Source: Trileptium ribeirensis
Taxonomy: Eukaryota > Nematoda > Enoplea > Enoplida > Thoracostomopsidae
DNA length: 64,000 nt
Assembly (NCBI GenBank): GCA_030248225.1
Contig: JASANE010028963.1
Span: 96,251-160,250, forward strand
Direction: 5' to 3'
Below, one piece after another: positions 45,501 through 54,599 of this stretch. Made by a program: the position numbers and the translations under genes. The notes below the pieces were generated by a model. It saw nothing but the letters and a program-made list of their open reading frames with translations. It made no database searches and was not told the DNA's origin. Within the stretch, counting starts at the first letter, position 1. Every line of letters starts with the position of its first letter.

Positions 45501-48500
45501 TTGAAAATATGTGACACAAAATTTAGCAAAATATTGTAAACAAAGCACATTGAGATTTTAAAACGTCTCGATTTACCGCATTTTTTTTGCAAATTGTAAC
45601 CAAATTTTGATCATAGTACAATCAAATTTTGAACACATTTTGAGTACACCTTAACATTTGAGGTAACAATAGGTGAAGCGTCATGCGAATTCTTTTTATG
45701 GGTTTAAAATCATGAAATTATTATTGGTTATAAGTAATATTTTATTAATTTCAGTTAATAACGATAAACTTAGTGATAAAACAAATTTGTATTTATCGAA
45801 ACAGAAAACTTGCCCATTTGAATCGATAACGAGCGCGTTCTGTTTGCTTCCAACATCACTGACGTAACAATCGTGAACCATAATTGTTTGATCGCCTTTA
45901 ACTAATCAAGAGTTGATAAGATAAGACAGACACTTCCATGCACTCTATGTAAATCCAAGATATAGCGTTGATTTCGGGCCTACGCTACTATTGGCTGTGA
46001 AAGCACAGTGTTTGGGGATAGTTCGCACCTCACCAGTTTTGTTGTAGGGTCAGTTGAACCATGGCAGCTCTCCGTCCACCGCCACCTCAATTTGGAGGTC
46101 AGTGTATTTTGATGAGGCTATGGCGGAAAACGGCTGGGATATCTAACGTGGGTTTACGTAACACTGCAGACAAGTGCATCGTGGCTAAATTATTAAATAA
46201 ACTATAGCTGTCGGGACATTAAACGGCAGCTAGTGCCACCAACAAAATTTGTTGTATGACCCGTAGGCAACAGTTCTTGGAAAAATGGAGTCTTGGTAAT
46301 GATTACCAAATTTGATTTCTCACGGAAAGCATTGTGAAACTATTATCAGGAATTAATCGATATATCAATACTAACCCAAGCCGCAAGGATTGCTCATGTT
46401 AGTAAATATTCACCGAAAAACGAAGAAATTGACTTATTCCTTTCAAAGAATTCTCGTTTTTTCTTAGGTTCGAAACATGTGAACGTCAATAACAATATCA
46501 ATATCGTGCGTAGCGCGACAATAGCCAAATGATTTCAAGTTAAAACGATACCGTGAAACCAAAATAGTTTGACGTTCTGTAATTAGAACAAGGAAATAAA
46601 GCCAAATATATCAAAGGTTATCATGGGTGTCGTATGCCTTTCACTTGCAAGCCATATTTTCCTCCATAACGCTTCCGACATTCGACCAGCCCTAAGACCC
46701 TCACGTGCCTAAATCGCGTCGAAATTTTTTAGAAATTATGAGCAAAAATACAAAAAACATATGAACAAATTTGGGAAAATCGGGAAAACAATGCGAAAAA
46801 TTAAGGAGCCACGAAAAACTTGTTACTCCAGGCCTACCCCCGCCTCCACCGAGACCACGGACACCCATAATTCGCCAAATCCTTTGCACCTATCGAATAT
46901 ATATGTCGCGGTTTATAAAATCAAAGCAATGAATTCGAGAAAAGCACTACAGCCTGCTTTAAATTTTGATCACCTTTTTGCCGCGTGAAATAATGTGTAT
47001 TTCGTGCTACGCCGAAGAAGCTATTGCCCCAGCGGTGGATTGAACCTGGAACGTTTAGTTGCGAGCTTCGTACGCTAGCCACTGTGCTATATATGAGTTT
47101 TGCTCGGTTCTTTAAGGAACCTCGCAAAGTGAGCGAATAACAACGAATGTGTAAACGCACGCCGCACGACAAGCGCGACAGCTGCATCGCTTTACAATGT
47201 ACGCCGTATTGTATGTGATACCCTGCGCGGGAAAGGGTTAATGCCAGTAAAAATATAATTCAACCTCTTTTCAATGCTCAAGTTGTAGGAGAAATAACTA
47301 TTGATAATAAACTTACGATTATCACAAATCCAAACGTGAAACACCTTGTCGCCAATTTTCGTATGCCGCGCTTCTGGGCCCTCAACGTTTATCGTTCGAA
47401 TTTCATACTTACATCGTGGCTCTTTGTGAATTGTTACACTTCGAAGCGTTGTCGCTCGCATTGAGCTAAAATCACCGCGATTGCTTAAAGAGCTCATAAA
47501 AGTTTTTTTTGTGAAAAATGTGGCAATCATACTCATATTGTTACACCATATACTATGGTATGGTCGTTTTAAGACTTACCCAAGAATATCAGAATGTACA
47601 CCACAAGGTTCTTACACGGGTACCAGGACGCCTGTTATCCCGCTACCAGCTATCAACGTTACAATTCTTGCTGTTATCGCATTGAACGTTGGTGGCTTGG
47701 TAGTTCTAACTCCCATTAAGATGCCTAGCGTGGTAGCTGATACCCCCACAGAGACCTGAAGGATGTACCTTTTGAAAACGGTGAGACGTAAGAGCCGAAA
47801 AACATCATAGAGCTTTTAATATATAATTTAAATATGACTGAGCATTACACACTTATGTATAGAAATTATCATAATGCACTATTGTCTTTGCCTATAGGGA
47901 ACAAATGTGCTTAGAATTCAAATATACTGACAGTTCCTAACCCTGCAAATTTTGGAATATTATTTACAAATTTACAAGTCTCAGTAATTTACTAGCGCAT
48001 CTCAGGTTCACCAAGTGATATAAACTGCTACATGTATGTAAATAACCAACTATCTCAATGTATTTGGTTACTGTTCTCTTGAATAAACCCGTGACAATGT
48101 GAAAGCTATGAGGGAATTGTAAGCAAATTTCACCAACAGTATCTTGGTTCAATCTGAGCCAAACTTCAAAGTCGTAGTTTACGAATATATCACAACGGTA
48201 AGTAACTGACCAAAAGATTGATGCACTTTGTCCGAATTAATTAATACCTGTATATATAAATACATCAGCATTGAGGCAACAACAACCGTGGGGCCAGGTG
48301 AATTCCAGGTGAATATAAATAAATAAAATTATAAAATAAATTAGAAAATAGTGGGTATATAAATTATACAAAGTGTCAGCAAGTCACTAAATACCAACTA
48401 CCGTGGCACGGGTAAACAGTACCGCACAATGCGTAATTAACCACGAAATTATATGGCCAACACCACGAAATACCCAGTGCTTCCATAAAACAACTGGGTA

Positions 48501-51500
48501 TTTTTATGCCAATGTTGTTGGTTCTAAGGTTTCATTCAAAATCTCCTTGACCGTTTAAGTATATATTCTTGCAAGCATACTCAAATCTAGCTCTTTTGCA
48601 GAATTTGCGGCACAATGGCCATTTGCATTGTCGTTACTTTTTGATCGAAGGCTATCAGCAAGAACGACGAAGGTTTATTTCCGTACTAACGATGTTAGTA
48701 CTTGTAAGCAGCACACATATTTATCCACATATCGTCTAATGGTTGACTAATAAACTTGGATTGAACATAATAATATCAAAATTATATGGATGTTGTCTCT
48801 AAAAGTTAGCAGCAACCAACCTGCATTTTATATTGATTACTTTAGCTTAAAATTATGCCTAATTTAACAGCAGGAATAACTTATAAAAATAAATTCGTAG
48901 TTGCTGGCGCTTAACTTGTTGCTGTTTTTCGAATAACAAATAACAGGTCAGTGATCGACATTATGTCGGTTTCTTTTCACGACCTTAAGACAGACTCAGT
49001 ACATGCCAAATATATTAAAAAAGGCTTACATTTCGAAGCTTTGATTAAAGTTCGAACTTTAGAATTAAGAAATTTTTTACAATACAGTCATTACAGTTTT
49101 GAGGCATGGTTTTACCGACGTATATTAATTTATTGAAGGATTTTACAGAAAACCACTGGAAGTACTAGATAATATAAGGTAACATAAACATAAATTGAAT
49201 ATCGGCTCTAGTGTGCTCAAAACGTCTGTCACCGTAAAGAAGCTGAAATTCTTTACGAATTTTTGCTAAATTTACCGCAAAACTAGAATACCGAGTTCAC
49301 TGAAAAAATATTGAAAGTGACACTAGACGAGGGCTTCAGTTATCATGTGATATCACAAATTATACCTTTCACCTTACCAGCAATTTCGTACTGGGTATAA
49401 ATGATACCGAAAATGTTGAATCGAACTGTTAACAGATTTCAATTTTTAATGATTCAATAGTTCTCGTTCATGTACGTAAGACCGTGCGGTCACATCTTTA
49501 AGATCACGTACACGCCGAACTTATGTAGAACTGCACTAAAGTCACTTCCGTAAAATTGATTAATCTATTCCAAAATGTTCCTGTTGCCAATAATTTTATA
49601 AAGTTTACTTAACATAAAATGGTCAAGAAAGTTAATTTAACAGTAGAAATAAGACGAGGTGTTGATTTATAAATATATATTTACACCGAGATCGCTATAC
49701 CATATAAAGAAAAACATTTTAAGCCATCGGTGAAACCGATCCGACCATCCATTACTGAATTATGACGATTAGAAGCTACATGGTGAATTATTTCCACTAG
49801 TTGTTCGATTTTAATTAAATGAATAAATGATACAAGGCCCAAATAGCTACGGCAGTTAGGAATTATATATATATACTGTTATTTTATATATCAATACACG
49901 TGGTACTTGGTAAATTATCAACGGTTTACCACGTTATAGTGTGCACTTACTCCACAGCCAATTTTGTTTGAACAGTTAAAGGTGGAATCGGGTGATAATG
50001 ACATCTCAGGCTGTACGCCCTGTCGACTTGAGTTAGGAACATTGGATGGAAACTGATAATTAGTGTAATCATGAAGTACATTCCTTCGGGAAAAAGCTGA
50101 AACAGTATTATATATAGCTATATAGGCAGTGCATACGCACGCATGGTATGAGGCTCTTAAAGTGAACGTGTTTCATCTAATGCAATAAAATCTAGATAAT
50201 TTGTAAAGGCGTGTTCACACGCTCAAGCTTTTTGCTCAAATTTTGCTCAAAACTTAAGCTCAAATTTTGACCAAACTAGAAAGCATCTGTTTTGCATTTT
50301 TGTAAGTTTGAACGTGTAAACACGGCTCACACTTTTCAATGATATTTCTGCAGCCTATTAGTGACGAGATGTATTGCCGGAAAAAGTTTGAGTTCAAATT
50401 TTGATCTAAAATTTTGAAACCGCAATTTTCCTTTAAAAATCACGGTCAAATTTTGAGCTGAAATTTTGAGGAAAAGGTTTGAGTGTGTGAACACGTTTTT
50501 AGACTATTGGTATCGATTACGATTAATTTTACAGAAAGAAAAAGAAATAAAAAGCAACACCAGAAACAGAATCTTCACGCCTACCTATGTAATAAGTTGC
50601 TATTATACTAGTCTCTGCAAGATTATAATGCGGAAATAAACAGGAATTCGCTGAAACTATCGGCTTGTCAAACTTCAATTTGGACATCACCAAAAGTAGT
50701 AAAAAGCACAATTAGGTGACTGTAAACTTGAGGCAAAAAGTATGAGTTAAGATTTTTCTATAAAGCTGTGTATTTGGTACAAACATTAGGTACCTTTCAC
50801 GAATCTAGTGCACCAAAGACACAACCGTTGTTGGCAATAATTTGATCGACTCATTGGCTTTAACATGATAGATAAAAAGCGCTGTGACTAGCGTTTTGCC
50901 GTGATTCCTCTAATAAACATACAATTGCAGACATCATTTTTGTGCTTCAGTAAATTATTTAACCGAGGCTTCAGCCACGGATAGACTTGGCAGCGCTCGA
51001 TGTAATAAAACTAAGACCGTGTTCACATTGAATCTGATCTGACAGGATCTAACAAGACCAAATTCCTGCGTATGTATATGTTTTTCACACTTATCATCTG
51101 ATTCGGTACAACAAAGTTTTGCATGCTGTGTCATATCGGATCGGATTCTAATCGAATCGGATGCAGTATACATATTATAATCAATAAACGTGCAAGTTGG
51201 ATCTGATCATAACTGATACAAAGTGAATGCAGCCTAAACCATGCAGGTTAAGTCAGATATAGGAGCTCTATGTTTTGAGTCTACCCAAGAAATAGTTCTG
51301 TCCTTAGCACACAATATTGCAACACTTTGTTTGAGTTTAGGAAAGAGAATCAATTTTAGAAATCTTATAAACCTAAATCTATGTTCCTAAATTACAAGAT
51401 TTAAAATTTGTACCATAGTACTCAGTGTTTAAAAGTAAAGAAGTAGTTTTATTTATGTAATTATGCGGGATTCTAAACATGTGGCAAAATATGAATGCGG

Positions 51501-54500
51501 TAGTTTTTTTTAAATTATCTATACATTCTACAAATGCCACTCAAATTTTGAAAGTACATGACCATTGACTGTGCTGGTTTTTAGCAATATGGCCATTTGC
51601 GTGGTGACTATTGCTGAAGGAATGCTGCCTTTAGTAGATAAGTACAAATGTTATTTCCGTGCTAAAGTTTTAATATTCGTATATTATGCACAAATAAATG
51701 TGCACATTTTTGTGTCATATAGTAATGGATGAGTGACGAAGCAAACACAGTTTATATCAAATTAATAGCAGGATAGTGACAGATACGAGCCTTATAATAT
51801 TAGCAGATAATTTTAATGCTATACGTTAGTATCTCGTAAGCGAGCGGAAACGGATTGACCATGGCCGCTAAAAATATTGCAAATTTGAAATAACAACGTG
51901 TCGTGTAAAATTGGTCAGACCTTGAAGACCACCCACAGCCCCGTATTGGCATGCTACAGCAATAAAAGGTCTCCTACTGTAGTGTCGTCGTATTCGGCTC
52001 TCTTGAAACCCTGTATAGGGATGTTTTGACGCTCGCACCCGGCAATAGCATGTCACAAAATCAAAAAAGTTGTTCTATGATAATAGGTCGGCAGGCCCTA
52101 AGCCAGCCCATTTCACCATGGAAGGATACGATACAACAACAACAGCTCTCCGACGGCAATACCATCGTATTCAGCGTGCTTAAATGCTATATAAGAATGT
52201 TTTGACACTGAAACCCCTCAATAATATGGTAAACAAAAAAGGTGTTCTGCCAGAATAGGTCGGCAGACCCTAACAATCGCCTCTGCAACGACATCGTACA
52301 AGAACCATAGGTCTCCGACAGTAATGAAGTCGTATTAAGCTTTCTCAAAAACCTATATATTAGGATGGCGTGACAATAGCGCCCTGCATTACCATGTTAG
52401 AAAGCAAAAATGTTGTTACGTGAACATAGGTCGCCATACCGTATTTGGACCAAAAGTGCACCAGGGAGTCGCCTTACATAAGTGTTGTAGCGCAACTTTG
52501 TAGTTATTCGTCAGCTGATTTTGGGAATTGTCTCCCTTTTTAGCTCCGAATCCTCTATATCGAGATATAGTTCGTGAAAGATAGATACCAGGATGGCCAT
52601 ATTTCAAGCAAAATCAGCTTTGATACCTTGACGTCCCTTTTGATCTACGAAACGTGGTCGGCGGTTTCAACATCTGATAAAAGGGCACCAAGTAGAGCGA
52701 ATTTGTGATCAAATAAAAATTTGCGAAGACTCCGCCATCCCGTGATGAGGTATGATCTCCACAGACGGACAAAAAGTTTTTTTACGATTTCTGCCGACAG
52801 CAAAGCTACAGGTGTAAACTCCGCTCGCACCGTTTCAATTACTCTAATTTACGTTTAATTATATGGGAAATAATAAAGATTTTGGTAAAAACGTGGGCAG
52901 CCTTGTGGGTGGATAACCTAATTTATATATTATTAATTTACGTTCATAAATAACAAATAACGGTGCTCTGCTGGTCATTGCTTCGATATCCATTTTTGGG
53001 CCCTGAGCCAAGTTCAACCTGTTGCAGATAATATTCGAAACGTCTTAATACTATGCTTTGCCTTGGTAAAAAATAGAATTTTAAAATTAAATATGTGTTC
53101 AACTTAGCGTTGCAGTTTTGAACATTTGGTTTCAGCAAGGTAAATACGACTCGTTTGCCGCGCGTAGTTTTGAAGCGGACTGCAGCTTTCGTGTTTTAAA
53201 CTATTCCGATATAACGATTTGTTAGAAATCACAATTTTTTAAATATAGCAAAAAATGAATCACTTACGTAGGTTTCAGATAACATTGGTGCATATACTTA
53301 ATTTATATTTTTAATTTTTTTCAGATTTCATAAACACTGATTTTCACGACAGTCCGACAACCGAGACATTTTACATATAAATAAATGTTTGAAAAATGAT
53401 TGTTTTACTTGTTCTTACTTCTCGCTGGCGTTGCATTCCACATTCGCCGAGCGCTACTTCCATTTCACCCTTTACATTATTGTACAGCTGTTTAGATCGA
53501 AAATCTCTTCGACATGATGTATCTAAATAACGACCTTTGGCGTAAATTTTGCCGCCAAACGGCTTCGCGCAAACAAATACCAGTTTAACCGACTCTTGCT
53601 TGCACTCAACACTCGGCTCACCTTAAAATATTATTACTAAAAATATTTATATTTTAATATAAATATCTATATATGAAACACAAAATTAGTAACATGCTAT
53701 CAAATTAAAATTTTGTAGCCATCAATTAAAAATTACGTCAGATTTCTTGACTTGTTTCGATACTGGTAAACTCAAGCTGAAAAAGAACATAGAGTATACA
53801 GAAAAAATTAAATTATATTAATATCTACGTTTTTTCAGTTAATGTTTCGGTTTTATTATAATAATAACTCCAGCCGTGCCCAGTTTCAAGAGATTTTATG
53901 CTGGATTCTTCAAACATCATATCTGGAATCACAAGCTATTGCTATTTTTTAACTTAGCAAATACTGGTAATTTTATGTTCACGGCAACCCCTTTAATAAT
54001 TCATACTTCACCAGTTGCAGTTGATGTATCGAATAGATACATACTAATCACAGTTCTGCTTCCCAGGTCCCAAACGAGCCAAAAGTCAAAAAAGTATCTG
54101 TATTGGTAGTCCAATGGGTGAGCAGAACACAATCAAAATTAAATCTCTCCGTTATAGTTGTGGATGAAAATGAAAGACCACTGCGCATTGTAAGAATATG
54201 TGTTTGATAATTTTCAACACTGTATCTCTGGGGATGAACACAATTTCGGTGGCGTCGCCCCAGGCACCCCTGCCGACGTGCTGTCAGTATTCCTGTACTT
54301 CGATATAATTTTGATTGCAATACATAGGGTTGCACGGCAGTTACATTTGTGTAGTTTGATCCACACCATAGACAATCACTTAAAAATGTGGGGAGCCAAT
54401 ACCCGGTGCCCGCGTCCACTGGGTACGCCTACATTGCAAGCACACCATTAGCAAACGTATCCGTAAAAAGTTTGATTTCTGTTGAGCCCACATACATTAT

Positions 54501-54589
54501 TTACCACTGCGTTTACTGCTGAAGTTACTGGCCATCAACAAAACCTTACCTATTATTGAGTTATCCATCTTCATAGCCCAGATCAGTAC
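33084..54589 (-). CDS. ZP-domain transmembrane protein, nematode cuticlin-like (10 exons)
   Basis: Exons, in minus-strand order: 54589-54550, 53621-53419, 50096-49951, 47465-47317, 45901-45814, 44444-44279, 43669-43420, 39914-39724, 37074-36714, 33511-33084. All nine junctions keep the reading frame and all splice sites are GT-AG except one GC-AG. The joined frame gives 673 residues; only the first exon (Met and most of the signal peptide) is missing. Order: signal peptide end (VLIWA), ZP-N (residues about 14-115), ZP-C (about 152-265), a KRR proprotein convertase-type site (283-285), a 275-residue polar linker, a membrane segment (about 561-585) and an 88-residue cytoplasmic tail. ZP domains polymerise into extracellular filaments; nematode members build cuticle and other apical matrices. 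The long linker between ZP domain and membrane anchor is unusual. Which CUT/CUTL member it corresponds to cannot be said from the sequence alone. Confidence 0.9.
34020..34105 (-). repeat. tRNA-derived SINE head (intron of ZP gene)
   Basis: On the minus strand 'tgcgaagcgttggccatag' resembles a tRNA A box and 'cagttcgaccctcgg' about 30 bp further resembles a B box. The surrounding sequence does not fold into an obvious full cloverleaf, so a SINE head is more likely than a tRNA gene. Confidence 0.4.
35880..36400. repeat. GC-rich inserted segment of unknown type in a ZP-gene intron
   Basis: About 500 bp of roughly 50 % G+C sits inside an AT-rich intron. ORFs of 71-158 codons occur on both strands and in several frames, as expected from G+C content alone; none shows a known domain. 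The sharp composition change suggests an inserted repeat. No inverted or direct terminal repeats could be defined. Confidence 0.4.
36714..37074 (-). CDS. ZP gene exon: Ser/Thr-rich linker
   Basis: Acceptor ttgtcagatag, donor CGAG/GTATTA; phase 0 in, phase 1 out, 361 bp. It reads KPRWSNDLLQMNASSMYNR, a Ser/Thr/Asn-rich middle (NATLPTTAIMNLSSVSN) and EESTYSSDRG. Several N-x-S/T sites fit an extracellular, possibly glycosylated stem before the membrane segment. A nearer AG (gtcag) would put a stop in frame, so the second AG is used here. Confidence 0.8.
37976..38110. repeat. GTCACTGGGTC-type minisatellite
   Basis: Short blocks such as 'gacccagtaacccagtgac' and 'tgacccagtgacccgg' repeat imperfectly in both the GTCACTGGGTC and complementary sense. 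The same kind of block occurs at 39500-39635 and 62136-62200. Confidence 0.65.
38470..38915. repeat. Minisatellite, ~65-75-bp unit, about six copies
   Basis: Units share 'gcgcccagccaagggaactg', 'ctacgtacggctg' and 'tgcatctgctatcgtaata'. Spacing varies between about 60 and 80 bp. It lies in the intron between ZP-gene exons at 39.7 and 37.1 kb. Confidence 0.75.
39500..39635. repeat. GTCACTGGGTC-type minisatellite, second copy
   Basis: Contains 'gaccagttctccgactgacc', 'gagtgacccagcc' and 'tgatccagtgacccagttcc'. It ends like the block at 38.1 kb ('ttccatctctggt' here, 'ttctatctctggt' there), so the two are copies of one repeat. Confidence 0.65.
39724..39914 (-). CDS. ZP gene exon: linker
   Basis: Acceptor tttatgttcctag, donor TTT/GTAAGT; phase 1 in, phase 0 out. 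It reads GNYDAGAKQAFHYLRYAMQP, then a Ser/Asn/Arg-rich polar stretch with one N-x-S-type site. No domain was recognised; the exon is supported by perfect phase match and strong splice sites. Confidence 0.8.
41050..41160. repeat. Copy of the TTAGGC-bearing dispersed repeat (ZP-gene intron)
   Basis: Contains 'gcttaggctaggcctagact' and 'aacggcataacatgcatttc' followed by 'acttccgttcctaaaagtta', matching the copy at 9.4 kb. Confidence 0.6.
41640..42280 (-). pseudogene. RTE-type LINE reverse transcriptase, 3' fragment (ZP-gene intron)
   Basis: The minus-strand frame at 42271-41927 contains GGASSDITNRVANASRAFTS, RSRRNITLQTKLTVFRSTVI and PCLPYTRKTWVA. This is the region after the polymerase core in RTE and related endonuclease-reverse transcriptases ('DI..RI.KA..AF..L', 'I...TK..V..S.V.P.LLYG.E.W'). 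Beyond 41927 the frame is broken by stops, but RRRLSWLGYVLLM ('LRW.GHV.RM' in the family) is still visible near 41870. It is a 5'-truncated dead copy lying in the intron in the same orientation as the ZP gene. Confidence 0.75.
43420..43669 (-). CDS. ZP gene exon: end of ZP-C, cleavage site, linker
   Basis: Acceptor gttctttatag, donor CAAG/GTAAAA; phase 0 in, phase 1 out. It starts PSCPQVDN, giving the last ZP-C cysteine (CTPPSC across the junction). THKRRD follows, a candidate proprotein convertase site at the place where ZP proteins are cleaved. The rest is a polar Lys/Ser/Gln-rich linker. Confidence 0.88.
44279..44444 (-). CDS. ZP gene exon: ZP-C, second half
   Basis: Acceptor tttgtttgcag, donor CCA/GTATGT; phase 2 in, phase 0 out. 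It reads CSFDPILISDIVYP, then SSVFKYADETLMYFSCAIRL and CDLGDPACTP. 'VFK(Y/F)AD....YF.C.I.LC' is the most conserved block of ZP-C and contains its disulfide cysteines. Confidence 0.93.
45814..45901 (-). CDS. ZP gene exon: ZP-C core, ends at a GC donor
   Basis: Acceptor aactcttgattag, phase 1 in; phase 2 out. It reads LKGDQTIMVHDCYVSDVGSK, then ALVIDSNG. This matches 'Y.MLVHDC.V.DG.G....(L/I)DSNGC'. The next exon supplies the final base of Gly and the following Cys. The donor is GG/GCAAGT: no GT donor fits, and GC here restores both frame and family sequence. Confidence 0.9.
46060..46206 (+). other. Short ORF of unclear nature in a ZP-gene intron
   Basis: A 48-codon frame starts MAALRPPPPQFGGQ. 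The 'RPPPPxF' start recalls the N-terminus of some retrotransposon Gag proteins, but nothing further matches. It may be a retroelement scrap. Confidence 0.2.
47020..47170 (-). repeat. tRNA-derived SINE head (ZP-gene intron)
   Basis: On the minus strand 'tagcacagtggctagcgta' is a good A box and 'ggttcaatcc', 37 bp further, a good B box. The spacing is that of a tRNA, but the flanks do not pair as an acceptor stem. The 5' part ('agtgagcgaataacaacg' on the plus strand) recurs near 28650 and 24970, which supports a dispersed SINE. Confidence 0.55.
47317..47465 (-). CDS. ZP gene exon: ZP-N/ZP-C linker and first strands of ZP-C
   Basis: Acceptor ggtgattttag, donor AATC/GTAAGT; phase 2 in, phase 1 out. 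It reads SMRATTLRSV, EPRCKYEIR and KIGDKVFHVWICDN. 'C.Y.I' and '(V/I)GD.V.H.W.C' are the standard start of ZP-C. The ORF extends 5' of the acceptor by chance. Confidence 0.93.
49951..50096 (-). CDS. ZP gene exon: ZP-N, last strands
   Basis: Acceptor tactgtttcag, donor GA/GTAAGT; phase 0 in, phase 2 out. It reads LFPEGMYFMITLIISFHPMF, then LTQVDRAYSLRCHYHP. 'SFHPxFxTxVDRAYxxxCxY' is a hallmark of nematode cuticlin-like ZP-N domains and provides the fourth conserved cysteine. Confidence 0.93.
50215..50500. mobile_element. ~285-bp MITE with GTGTTCACAC inverted repeats (ZP-gene intron)
   Basis: The left end 'ggcgtgttcacacgctcaag' and the right end 'ggtttgagtgtgtgaacacg' are inverted repeats that extend, with mismatches, for about 45 bp ('ttttgctcaaattttgctca' on the left, 'ctgaaattttgaggaaaagg' on the right). 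The inside repeats 'caaattttga' motifs. Related sequence appears near 9605-9690 and 57920-57980. No target duplication could be fixed. Confidence 0.6.
51010..51240. mobile_element. ~220-bp MITE-like element with imperfect inverted ends (ZP-gene intron)
   Basis: The left end 'ccgtgttcacattgaatctg' is complementary, with mismatches, to the right end 'actgatacaaagtgaatgca'; both sides carry 'gatctgat'. The minus-strand ORF overlapping it has no domain and is taken as chance. Confidence 0.45.
53419..53621 (-). CDS. ZP gene exon: ZP-N, first part
   Basis: Acceptor tattttaag, donor GAA/GTAAGA; phase 1 in, phase 0 out. It reads GEPSVECKQESVKLVF, AKPFGGKIYAKGRY, then TSCRRDF and ends ALGECGMQRQRE. 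These are ZP-N cysteines 1 (VEC), 2 (TSC) and 3 (ECG), with the 'F.G.IY.KG' strand. There is one extra cysteine (FVC) that the usual four-Cys ZP-N lacks. Confidence 0.9.
54550..54589 (-). CDS. ZP gene exon: end of signal peptide and start of ZP-N
   Basis: A 40-bp exon between acceptor attttag and donor G/GTAAGG. It reads VLIWAMKMDNSII plus the first base of Gly. The hydrophobic VLIWA would be the end of a signal peptide, and DNSIIGEP joins to the next exon as in the 'DNG(V/I)xGEPxxEC' start of nematode cuticlin-like ZP domains. Its small size makes it the least certain exon, but phase and motif agree. Confidence 0.7.
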
Positions 54590-54599
54590 CTAAAATTTA

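Noticed and set aside
47560..47760. Minus-strand exon-like segment (reads VSVGVSATTLG...GVLVPV) with acceptor and phase-2 donor just upstream of the ZP-C exon
   Set aside because: It would fit the phase of the ZP exon at 47465, but the exon at 50096-49951 ends in the same phase and carries the expected ZP-N strand (VDRAY...C). The segment has no ZP feature, so it is at best an optional exon.
47950..48240. Minus-strand frame of about 100 codons (…RCDIFVNYDFEVWLRLNQDT…)
   Set aside because: No domain and no splice sites that fit the ZP gene; it lies in an intron and is probably chance.
54048..54419. 123-codon minus-strand ORF upstream of the ZP gene, read first as a ZP-N domain (it contains ERFNFDCVLL)
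   Set aside because: The true ZP-N was found in exons at 53.5 and 50.0 kb; this ORF lacks the conserved cysteine spacing and splice context.
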